Shown: one piece after another, positions 1-4,599 of the stretch | Position numbering within the stretch: the stretch's first letter is position 1 | Layout: every line of letters starts with the position of its first letter | Assembly (NCBI GenBank): GCA_027030435.1 | Contig: JALVEX010000235.1 | Span: 1 to 10,384 of the forward strand | DNA from: Paracoccaceae bacterium | GTDB lineage: Bacteria > Pseudomonadota > Alphaproteobacteria > Rhodobacterales > Rhodobacteraceae | DNA: 10,384 bases | Direction: 5' to 3' | Program-made: the position numbers and the translations under genes | Notes under the pieces: model-generated | What the model was told of the DNA's origin: nothing | The model's database searches: none | What the model saw: only the letters and a program-made list of their open reading frames with translations

Positions 1-129
1 CCGGGCGACAACCTGAAGTTCGAGGTCGAGCTGATCGCGCCGATCGCCATGGAAGAGGGCCTGCGCTTCGCCATCCGCGAAGGCGGCCGCACCGTCGGCG
101 CTGGCGTCGTCTCCAAGATCATCGAGTGA
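1..129 (+). CDS. tuf: Elongation factor Tu, C-terminal fragment (5' part outside window)
   Basis: The first 42 codons and a TGA stop encode the end of EF-Tu, the GTPase that carries aminoacyl-tRNA to the ribosome in the cytoplasm. The visible part is the end of beta-barrel domain III. It includes the conserved run GLRFAIREGGRTVGAGVVSK and ends in IIE, as is usual for bacterial EF-Tu. The gene starts upstream of the window, so its copy number and promoter cannot be seen. A tuf copy next to tRNA-Trp, secE and nusG is a common bacterial arrangement; here it is separated from them by about 4 kb of other genes. An intrinsic terminator follows 38 nt after the stop, so tuf is probably not co-transcribed with the next gene. 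Confidence 0.97.
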   Translation, partial: PGDNLKFEVELIAPIAMEEGLRFAIREGGRTVGAGVVSKIIE

Positions 130-134
130 TTGCG

Positions 135-157
135 GCCCGAGGGGCTGAATCTCGGGC
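135..157 (+). other. Hairpin after tuf stop
   Basis: A perfect 7-bp stem, GCCCGAG (135-141) with CTCGGGC (151-157), encloses a 9-nt loop. It sits between the tuf stop and the main terminator. No T-run follows it, so it more likely stabilises the mRNA 3' end than terminates transcription. Confidence 0.5.
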
Positions 158-167
158 TGAAAGCGGA

Positions 168-193
168 GGGCTCGCCGAAAGGCGGGCCCTTTT
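168..193 (+). terminator. Intrinsic terminator of tuf
   Basis: The 9-bp stem GGGCTCGCC/GGCGGGCCC (one T·G wobble) is closed by a GAAA tetraloop and followed directly by TTTT. This is a textbook Rho-independent terminator 38 nt after the tuf stop. Confidence 0.88.
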
Positions 194-219
194 CCTGTCT
201 GCGCGCTGGCGGGGCGCTC

Positions 220-248
220 TTGCCCGGTGCGGGATTGTGAAGAATAAT
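220..248 (+). promoter_or_regulatory. Candidate sigma-70 promoter of the OmpA-domain gene
   Basis: TTGCCC (220-225) and AATAAT (243-248) are separated by 17 bp, a good housekeeping-type match. It lies just past the tuf terminator and about 70 nt before the chosen start codon. Assigned by eye only. Confidence 0.45.
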
Positions 249-318
249 CGGGCACGCAGGCAATTGCCGGGTGCACGGGCATCTGAGCGCCCGCCCGGCA
301 CGCACAGGGAGGGAAGCG

Positions 319-1332
319 ATGATGCGAAATATTGCCGATACGCATGCGGCAAGGCTCTCGGGCATGTTCAATCCGAAGGCGCTGGCGCGCGCGCTCCTCG
401 CGCTTGTGCTCCTGTTTGTTTGCGCGCCTGCCGACGCAAGGCTTCGGGTGCCGGAGGCGGATGCGCCGGGGGTTGCGGATCACCCGGTGATCGGGCGCAT
501 TCCGGGCAGTCTGATCGCAGCGGGGAGCCACCGTAAATTCGCCCGTATCGGATACCCTGAGCGGATGGATGCCAGCGGCAGGAAGGTGGAGGCTGCGGGG
601 CAGGCGGAGGGCGAGGCCTGGGATCTCGTCTACTGGCTGCCGGCCGATATCGGCCCGGATGCGGCCGCCGCGATCTACAGGAAGAACCTGGAAAAACTGG
701 GCCTTGAAATCCTGATCGATCAGGATGATCCGAAGGGCCTGGCCTACAAGGCCCTCGAGCCGTTGGCGGGTGTGGATTTCCCACCGCTTTCCCGCCCGAT
801 CCACATGCTTGTGGCACGGGGGAAGTTGCGGGGGCGGGATGCGGTGGTGGCTGTCTATGCCTTCACGGTCAAGACGACATGGGGGAAGGAAAACTGGCTT
901 TTCCTGCAGATCGTGGAATCGGGCGAGGTGGATGACAGGCTCGAGATCGTGACCGCGGAAAAGATCGGCTCGGATATTTCCGAGCAGGGGCGGGTGATCC
1001 TGGAAGGGATCCTGTTCGATCATGACAGCGATCGTCTGAAGCCCGCCTCCCGCCCTGCGCTCGAGCAGATCGCCGCCTGGCTCATGGCCAACCCCGAGGC
1101 GCGGGTGTTCGTGGTCGGGCATACGGACGCCACGGGGAAATACGATTACAATCTCGATCTCTCCCGCCGGCGCGCGGCTTCCGTCGTCAAGGCGCTGACG
1201 CGCGACCATGCCATTGATCCGGGTCGGCTGATGGCGGTCGGAATCGGGCCGGTTGCCCCGGTTGCGAGCAACCAAGGCGAAGCCGGACGGGCGAAAAACC
1301 GCCGGGTGGAACTGGTGCTGCGCCTGGATTGA
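319..1332 (+). CDS. Exported OmpA C-terminal-domain (peptidoglycan-binding) protein
   Basis: A 337-residue protein from ATG 319. This start is preceded by a strong purine-rich ribosome site (AGGGAGGGAAG, 306-316); an in-frame GTG at 271 lacks one. An ATG at 364 would give a shorter n-region and is an alternative. A signal peptide spans residues 16-40, with a hydrophobic core ending in APADA before the mature N-terminus. Residues of about 45-225 form a domain I do not recognise, rich in aromatic and charged residues (e.g. WDLVYWLPADIG). Residues of about 230-335 are an OmpA-C domain: FDHDSDRL at the entry, GHTDATG with D270, and NRRVEL near R328/R329. In this family the Asp and Arg bind diaminopimelate of peptidoglycan. 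The protein therefore probably sits in the periplasm or outer membrane and anchors to the wall. No beta-barrel is evident. A terminator follows 42 nt after the stop. Confidence 0.88.
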   Translation: MMRNIADTHAARLSGMFNPKALARALLALVLLFVCAPADARLRVPEADAPGVADHPVIGRIPGSLIAAGSHRKFARIGYPERMDASGRKVEAAGQAEGEAWDLVYWLPADIGPDAAAAIYRKNLEKLGLEILIDQDDPKGLAYKALEPLAGVDFPPLSRPIHMLVARGKLRGRDAVVAVYAFTVKTTWGKENWLFLQIVESGEVDDRLEIVTAEKIGSDISEQGRVILEGILFDHDSDRLKPASRPALEQIAAWLMANPEARVFVVGHTDATGKYDYNLDLSRRRAASVVKALTRDHAIDPGRLMAVGIGPVAPVASNQGEAGRAKNRRVELVLRLD

Positions 1333-1374
1333 GGCGCTGGGATGGATGCGCTTCTTTCCGCCAGCCATACGGGA

Positions 1375-1403
1375 GAAAGGCCGCCCTCGGCAGGCGGCCT
1401 TTC
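1375..1403. terminator. Bidirectional terminator between convergent genes
   Basis: A perfect 11-bp inverted repeat, GAAAGGCCGCC (1375-1385) and GGCGGCCTTTC (1393-1403), has a 7-nt loop. T-rich ends occur on both strands. It lies between the OmpA-domain gene (plus) and the small exported protein gene (minus), so it can serve both. Confidence 0.8.
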
Positions 1404-1429
1404 ATTCTTGCCGTGAGTGGTGGTGGTGA

Positions 1430-1666
1430 TCAGTTCAGCTTGCTCAGGTAGTTGCGAACCTCGCGGCCAGCCCGGCCTTCGCTGTCATTGCCGTGGATGA
1501 TGGCCTGAAGGGCGGCAACCTGGCCGGCGGATAGGCCGCTCAGATCCGCATTCGGTGCATAGCCGCGAATCTCGCTGATCTCGACGTTCGAGGGCACGCT
1601 CATTGCGCTGACGGCGCCTGCGCCCGCGAGCAGCGCGGTGGCGGTGAGGGTGAGGATGCGTTTCAT
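1430..1666 (-). CDS. Small exported protein of unknown function, copy A
   Basis: A 78-residue protein. Residues 1-21 are a signal peptide (MKR, hydrophobic core TLTATALLAGAGA, cleavage probably after VSA), so it should be periplasmic or secreted. The mature part is about 57 residues, with the blocks EIRGYAPNA, ALQAIIH followed by DSE, and VRNYL. Aligned by hand without gaps, it matches the neighbouring 1715-1951 gene at 42 of 78 positions, so the two are recent tandem paralogs. AAGGA lies 7 nt before ATG 1666. An out-of-frame ATG-ACA-TGA mini-ORF overlaps the start (1671-1663). It has no cysteine, no membrane segment after the signal and no motif I recognise. It is probably transcribed with the upstream paralog, 48 nt away. 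The EIRGYAPNA block with a downstream DS(E) pattern looks like a Rhodobacterales small-protein family; I assign no function. Confidence 0.82.
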   Translation of the reverse strand: MKRILTLTATALLAGAGAVSAMSVPSNVEISEIRGYAPNADLSGLSAGQVAALQAIIHGNDSEGRAGREVRNYLSKLN

Positions 1667-1714
1667 GTCATGTTCCTTTTTCGAGTATCGTTTGCTTGAG
1701 AATTGCGGGCTGGA

Positions 1715-1951
1715 TCAGTTGGCGTGCATGAGATAGGCCCGCACCGTGTGCGACTTTTCGCTCTCGCTGTCGCCACTGTGGATGATGGCGAGGAGGGCGT
1801 TGATGTCGGCATTGGAGAGCGCGGCCACATTGGCATTCGGCGCATAGCCGCGGATTTCCTGGACGTTCACCGAGGTGGCGTCCGTCATGGCGGCAGTGGC
1901 GCCGGCAGTTGCGATCAGTGCGGCCGCGGTGAGGGTGAAGATACGTTTCAT
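1715..1951 (-). CDS. Small exported protein of unknown function, copy B
   Basis: A 78-residue paralog of the 1430-1666 product. The signal peptide is MKRIFTLTAAALIATAGA, with cleavage near TAA or AM. The mature region repeats EIRGYAPNA, LSNADINAL, AIIH, DSES and VRAYL. A longer reading from 2065 is possible, but ATG 1951 is preceded by AAGGA at 7 nt, matches copy A in length and places the signal peptide at the N-terminus. It is the first gene of a two-gene unit read leftward. Its 5' leader (about 175 nt from a candidate promoter at 2133-2162) carries CGTGA/TCACG repeats. Secondary structure looks mainly helical: two amphipathic helices around the IIHSGDSES turn. The turn has acidic residues but does not match an EF-hand. 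Function unknown; an envelope or extracellular role is inferred only from the signal peptide. Confidence 0.82.
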   Translation of the reverse strand: MKRIFTLTAAALIATAGATAAMTDATSVNVQEIRGYAPNANVAALSNADINALLAIIHSGDSESEKSHTVRAYLMHAN

Positions 1952-1993
1952 TTCGTTTTCCTTTCGGGTTTCGTTTTCGTCGGGTTTCGTACT

Positions 1994-2097
1994 GGCGCTT
2001 TCTTGCGCCGACACCGACTTGGATAGAGGCGAAACCGGCCTGCGTGAAATCACGTATGGGCACACGAAAAATCACGCGATCTTTGCCTTGAACGTGA
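1994..2097 (-). promoter_or_regulatory. Leader of the small-protein pair with repeated CGTGA/TCACG half-sites
   Basis: On the plus strand, CGTGA occurs at 2043-2047 and 2093-2097, and TCACG at 2050-2054 and 2072-2076. The first two form a perfect 5+2+5 dyad (CGTGAAATCACG, 2043-2054). A small GGCGC/GCGCC hairpin lies at 1994-2009. All sit between the candidate promoter and copy B, so they could be operator sites or 5'-UTR structure. Confidence 0.35.
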
Positions 2098-2132
2098 TCG
2101 GGGGTGGGTTCTGCGGTGGTGGAAAAAGCAGG

Positions 2133-2162
2133 TGTATATTGGTTAAGTATCATACAAATCAA
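2133..2162 (-). promoter_or_regulatory. Candidate promoter of the small-protein pair
   Basis: Read on the minus strand, TTGATT (2162-2157) and TATACA (2138-2133) are separated by 18 bp in an AT-rich stretch unusual for this GC-rich region. A perfect dyad lies 8 bp upstream of the -35. Confidence 0.45.
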
Positions 2163-2170
2163 TAACTTGG

Positions 2171-2186
2171 ATTCATCCTGATGAAT
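2171..2186. promoter_or_regulatory. Perfect 7+2+7 dyad next to the -35 (operator-like)
   Basis: ATTCATC-CT-GATGAAT is a perfect inverted repeat. Relative to the minus-strand promoter candidate it occupies roughly -45 to -60, a usual position for an activator. The binding factor is unknown. Confidence 0.45.
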
Positions 2187-2375
2187 GTTGCAATTGCTCC
2201 TCTCTGCGAGATGATCTCGTGAGATGGCCCGCAGAACCGGGATTGCAACGGGATGTCACGAATTCGTGGCATCACGGCCGCGTGCATTCCTTTCACGCAA
2301 GCGGGAGCGGGATGCCGGGAACGGCTCACCAGCAGGTGAAGAGGAGCGGTTTTGCCGTGAGCGGAAAGGGTGCGG

Positions 2376-2391
2376 GGCGAATCAATTCGCC
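2376..2391. promoter_or_regulatory. Perfect 7+2+7 dyad upstream of tRNA-Trp
   Basis: GGCGAAT-CA-ATTCGCC has the same arm and spacer geometry as the 2171-2186 dyad but a different sequence. It lies 90 nt before the tRNA. It could be a protein site or part of a transcript hairpin. Confidence 0.35.
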
Positions 2392-2438
2392 GGAGCGATA
2401 CGCTGAAGGGTAAGTCCCTCGGAGAGGCAAAACGGCTC

Positions 2439-2467
2439 TTGATTTCATGCCGCTTTGGCAATAGCTA
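2439..2467 (+). promoter_or_regulatory. Candidate tRNA-Trp promoter
   Basis: TTGATT (2439-2444) is followed after 16-17 bp by the AT-containing hexamers ATAGCT/TAGCTA (2461-2467), ending 14 nt before the tRNA. The -35 is reasonable; the -10 is weak. Confidence 0.3.
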
Positions 2468-2480
2468 GCGAAACAGGCCT

Positions 2481-2556
2481 AGGGGTGTAGCTCAGTTGGT
2501 AGAGCATCGGTCTCCAAAACCGAGGGTCGGGGGTTCAAGTCCCTCCACCCCTGCCA
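2481..2556 (+). tRNA. trnW: tRNA-Trp (anticodon CCA)
   Basis: A complete 76-nt cloverleaf. The acceptor stem AGGGGTG (2481-2487) pairs with CACCCCT (2546-2552), followed by discriminator G and an encoded CCA (2554-2556). The D arm is GCTC…GAGC. The anticodon stem TCGGT/ACCGA holds the loop CTCCAAA, with anticodon CCA at 2514-2516, which reads UGG (Trp). The T arm contains GGTTCAAGT. The tRNA-Trp gene is a standard neighbour of secE-nusG in bacteria. Here 1.66 kb separates it from secE, with a small exported protein gene and an msrB-like gene on the opposite strand. Confidence 0.97.
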
Positions 2557-2640
2557 GGCCTTTCCGGCGGGTTAAATATTGGGCCGTGGAGAACATTTCC
2601 GGCCAGGCCAGCAGGCAGCTGGCGCGCGTGATCAGAATGC

Positions 2641-2681
2641 AAAAAGGGCACCGCTTCGGAATGGAAGCAGTGCCCGTTTTT
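2641..2681. terminator. Bidirectional terminator between tRNA-Trp and copy C
   Basis: AAAAAGGGCAC(C)GCTTC (2641-2657) pairs with GAAGC(A)GTGCCC (2664-2675), with one C·A mismatch and a GGAATG loop. TTTTT follows on the plus strand and a T-run also follows on the minus strand. It lies between the tRNA and the convergent small-protein gene. Confidence 0.8.
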
Positions 2682-2697
2682 CGCCTCGGAAGGGGGC

Positions 2698-2961
2698 TCA
2701 GTTTTCGTATTTGTCGAGTATCCTCTTGATGCCCTGAACCTTGCCCATGCCGTCTTCGCTGTTCAGCATTCCCTGAATTGCCGAAATATCGGCAAGGGTC
2801 AGATCCTGAAGGTGATCCGTGGGCAGGCCAAGCTGCGTCAGCTCGTTCTTGAGCGCGCGGGTGAGCTGGTCAAGCTCGTCACCCATCGCGTTTGCCGAGC
2901 CGGCGGCAAGGGCGAGAGAGAGGGTTGCCACTGTCATGATCGTCGTGAATGTCCGTTTCAT
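2698..2961 (-). CDS. Small exported protein of unknown function, divergent member C
   Basis: An 87-residue protein with a signal peptide of about 25 residues (MKR, hydrophobic core, cleavage after SANA or SANAM). The mature part is mostly charged and helical (DELDQLTRALKNELTQLG), then LTLADISAIQGMLNSEDG and a C-terminal basic helix. The LxxADIxAIQGMLNSED segment lines up with LSNADINALLAIIHSGDSE of the 1715-1951 product. The ribosome-site region is also shared: CGAAACC, then GAAAGGAAAA, before ATG. Together these suggest a distant paralog of the tandem pair, although EIRGYAPNA is absent. AAGGA precedes ATG 2961 by about 8 nt. It has no cysteine and no recognised domain. The gene is monocistronic, ends at the shared terminator, and has about 190 nt between its start and an 18-bp dyad. 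Homology to A and B is inference from a short motif. Confidence 0.78.
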   Translation of the reverse strand: MKRTFTTIMTVATLSLALAAGSANAMGDELDQLTRALKNELTQLGLPTDHLQDLTLADISAIQGMLNSEDGMGKVQGIKRILDKYEN

Positions 2962-3331
2962 CTTCTTTTCCTTTCGGTTTCGTCTTCACCGGAACATGTC
3001 TGCATCTCCGGCATCTCCTTCTTGCGTTTGAAAGATGGCGGGGTAAAAACACGAATCCGCTCACGACAGATCAAAGAGGATTGTTTTGACAGAGCTTCTG
3101 GAACACGACTTCGTGCTCATTTTGTGAGCGAGGGGCAAGCTATTGTTATTTATTGGTAAATACCAATATTTCGGATTGGTTTTCGCAGCGTTCATGTGAC
3201 CGCTCACGCCACTGCCCGGGGTGTTGCTCATGTTTCGGCATTAAAACAATCCGTGAATCATTTTTTCGTGTGTTGGCCGCATCTGCCGGATGCCAGGACG
3301 GGGGATCAGGAGCCGGGCCATTCGGCAGACA
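2962..3331. other. Gene-free stretch upstream of copy C and downstream of msrB
   Basis: I see no credible gene. The stretch contains the 5' leader of copy C, the AT-rich perfect dyad at 3151-3168, a CACGA-CT-TCGTG dyad (3104-3115), a GCTCA/TGAGC hairpin (3115-3129) and two copies of CCGCTCACG (3057-3065 and 3200-3208). A TTGACA on the plus strand (3086-3091) has no matching -10. No confident promoter for copy C could be placed, though the AT-rich segment around 3140-3170 is the best place to look. Confidence 0.55.
3151..3168. promoter_or_regulatory. Perfect 8+2+8 inverted repeat, operator-like
   Basis: TATTGGTA-AA-TACCAATA is an 18-bp perfect dyad, with a further ATTGGT half-site at 3175-3180. 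ATTGGT…ACCAAT arms resemble known sites of FadR-type GntR regulators (PdhR/LldR: ATTGGT-N3-ACCAAT), but the gap here is 4 bp. The regulator is unknown. It probably controls copy C, 190 nt downstream on the minus strand. Confidence 0.5.
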
Positions 3332-3333
3332 GC

Positions 3334-3358
3334 AAAAGGCCCGGCGTGTTGCCGGGCC
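3334..3358 (-). terminator. Intrinsic terminator of the msrB-like gene
   Basis: Read on the minus strand, the 8-bp stem GGCCCGGC/GCCGGGCC (3358-3351, 3345-3338) with a 5-nt loop is followed by TTTT (3337-3334). It lies 50 nt after the msrB-like stop. Confidence 0.85.
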
Positions 3359-3407
3359 ACGAGGATGGGCTGGCGCATTCGTGCGGGCGATGAGTCCTAA
3401 GCTTACC

Positions 3408-3980
3408 TCAGGCCGTGGCTGGAACGAAGCGCAGGGCGGTGCCGTTGATACAATGAAGCATCTCGCCCGGAACCACGATGAGAATATGGCCCAGGTGACT
3501 GCCGCAGCGGCGGCAATGCACTTCAGTAAGGGCCTTGGGCTCTTCCTTCTTCATGTAGGGATTGAAGGTTTCGATGCCTGTGAGGACGGCATTGGGTTCG
3601 GAATGCCTGAAGAAGACGAAGCCCATGTCTAGAACCTTCTTCCACTTCGAACTGTAGAGCGTGAGGCAGCAGCCCTTGCAGGTATAGGTGCCTTCGGGCA
3701 TGGGGCCATGATAGGGGCTGGCGTTGAATTTTTCCGTCCCGCCCTCGCGCATGATCCGGTATTCCTCGTCGCTCAGGAGCGCACGCCAGGCTTCTTCGCT
3801 GCGGGTGACCTCGAAAGTGAAGTCATCTGCGGGCGGGCATCGGGCCTCCGTACTCTGCGCTTTGGCCTCTCCGGGGCGCAGGCCGGGCAGGGCGGCGACG
3901 GCGGCCAGCGCTCCGGCTTTGAGAAATGCGCGGCGCCTGCTCATATCGGGGGCGGTGACGTGATCTCCCTCCATGATCAT
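3408..3980 (-). CDS. msrB: Tat-exported MsrB-like (methionine-R-sulfoxide reductase family) protein, divergent active site
   Basis: A 190-residue protein. Residues 14-21 (SRRRAFLK) are a twin-arginine signal, with a hydrophobic core and a likely cut after AKA (residue 41), so it should be exported folded to the periplasm. The rest is an MsrB/SelR fold. CxxC pairs C101/C104 and C156/C159 are the usual zinc ligands, SHLGH is at 161-165, and the catalytic cysteine motif HCIN carries C177. MsrB reduces the R-epimer of methionine sulfoxide, usually with thioredoxin. Two usual features are missing: the GCGWPSF segment, with its substrate-binding Trp and, in many members, the resolving Cys, is replaced by DMGFVFFRH (118-126). 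The Arg of RYCxN is Leu. C105 is extra. Start 3980 or 3974 (ATG-ATC-ATG), after AAGGAAGGG. Family assignment is secure; reductase activity is uncertain. Confidence 0.85.
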   Translation of the reverse strand: MIMEGDHVTAPDMSRRRAFLKAGALAAVAALPGLRPGEAKAQSTEARCPPADDFTFEVTRSEEAWRALLSDEEYRIMREGGTEKFNASPYHGPMPEGTYTCKGCCLTLYSSKWKKVLDMGFVFFRHSEPNAVLTGIETFNPYMKKEEPKALTEVHCRRCGSHLGHILIVVPGEMLHCINGTALRFVPATA

Positions 3981-4136
3981 CCCTTCCTTTCCGTTCGGTC
4001 CGTGCCACAGTCTAGGCGCTGGGCCGGTAACAGGCGATGCAAGGCTGCGGGAGTTGTCGCGAGCGGATTGTCACCTCGCCGTGAGGCCAATGTGAAGCAC
4101 CGGGACGGGCGCGGCGATGGTTTGCGCCATCCACTC

Positions 4137-4165
4137 TTGAAATGGCTGGCATTTGGGCGTATCTG
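4137..4165 (+). promoter_or_regulatory. Candidate promoter of secE-nusG
   Basis: TTGAAA (4137-4142) and TATCTG (4160-4165) are separated by 17 bp. They sit in the divergent gap between the msrB-like gene and secE, about 50 nt before the secE start. The -35 matches 5 of 6 consensus bases; the -10 is weak. Confidence 0.42.
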
Positions 4166-4216
4166 CCCGGGATCGGCATCCGGCCGCATCTAGGCATCCA
4201 GCAGGTATCCGCGACA

Positions 4217-4414
4217 ATGGCAAAGACCAACCCCTTCCAGTTCATCCAGCAGGTCCGCGCAGAAGCGGCGAAGATCGTATGGCCGACGCGGCGCGAAGTC
4301 CTGCTGACGACGATCATGGTATTCGTGATGGCGGCGCTCACGGCGCTGTTCTTTTCCATGGTCGATCTGCTCATCAAGGGCGGGTTGCAGATGATCCTCG
4401 ATATGGCCGGCTGA
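4217..4414 (+). CDS. secE: Preprotein translocase subunit SecE
   Basis: A 65-residue inner-membrane protein, the short single-span form of SecE typical of alphaproteobacteria. SecE clamps SecY in the SecYEG channel that moves unfolded proteins across the inner membrane. An amphipathic N-terminal helix (NPFQFIQQVRAEAAKI) leads to the conserved WPTRRE at residues 22-27. One transmembrane helix follows at about 29-49 and a short C-terminal amphipathic tail. ATG 4217 was chosen because MAKTNPF is the expected N-terminus; an in-frame ATG at 4142 would add an unlikely 25 residues and would overlap the candidate promoter. The ribosome site is weak (CAGCAGG). nusG follows after 185 nt. Confidence 0.95.
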   Translation: MAKTNPFQFIQQVRAEAAKIVWPTRREVLLTTIMVFVMAALTALFFSMVDLLIKGGLQMILDMAG

Positions 4415-4561
4415 AGATTTTGCCGCCGGAAAGGCTTGAAATCGCGCGGTTTCGGAGCTAATGCGGGCGGCACCATCCAGAGAGGCGTGCAATGATTCGG
4501 GTTGCGCGCTGTTTTTTGTTGATGGCAGTGGCGGTGTAACCGCTTGGAAACGTGAAATTTT

Positions 4562-4575
4562 CCGGGAATTCCCGG
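4562..4575. repeat. 14-bp perfect palindrome upstream of nusG
   Basis: CCGGGAATTCCCGG lies 25 nt before the nusG start, preceded by AAATTTT. As RNA it has little or no loop, so a DNA-binding site is as possible as a hairpin. The rest of the 185-nt secE-nusG spacer shows TTGAAA (4436-4441) but no good -10, and a TTTTTT tract at 4512-4517. Confidence 0.5.
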
Positions 4576-4599
4576 ATGGATCTGAAGGCTGAGGCAGCA

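Larger units (their letters stand above)
2167..2480. other. Gene-free stretch with four inverted repeats
   Basis: No convincing gene lies here; the open frames lack recognisable products and ribosome sites. It holds four symmetric sequences: ATTCATC-CT-GATGAAT (2171-2186), CGAGAT-G-ATCTCG (2207-2219), the 12-bp palindrome CACGAATTCGTG (2257-2268) and GGCGAAT-CA-ATTCGCC (2376-2391). A short TCACC/GGTGA hairpin is at 2326-2339, and CGTGAGCGG (2356-2364) is the reverse complement of a 9-mer found twice elsewhere. The right end probably carries the tRNA promoter. Confidence 0.6.

Noticed and set aside
2159..2461. 100-codon minus-strand frame in the gene-free stretch
   Set aside because: No domain, signal peptide or ribosome site; it spans the dyads and runs through the candidate promoter region.
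3086..3114. TTGACA on the plus strand as a promoter
   Set aside because: The -35 is perfect, but no -10-like hexamer lies 16-18 bp away and there is no plus-strand gene downstream before secE.
3153..3632. Plus-strand frame overlapping the msrB-like gene
   Set aside because: Antisense to the clearly conserved zinc motifs of the MsrB-like protein; no family resemblance.
1410..3980. Accessory island as a mobile element or integration at tRNA-Trp
   Set aside because: No integrase, transposase or terminal repeats, and no duplicate of the tRNA 3' end was seen elsewhere in the window.
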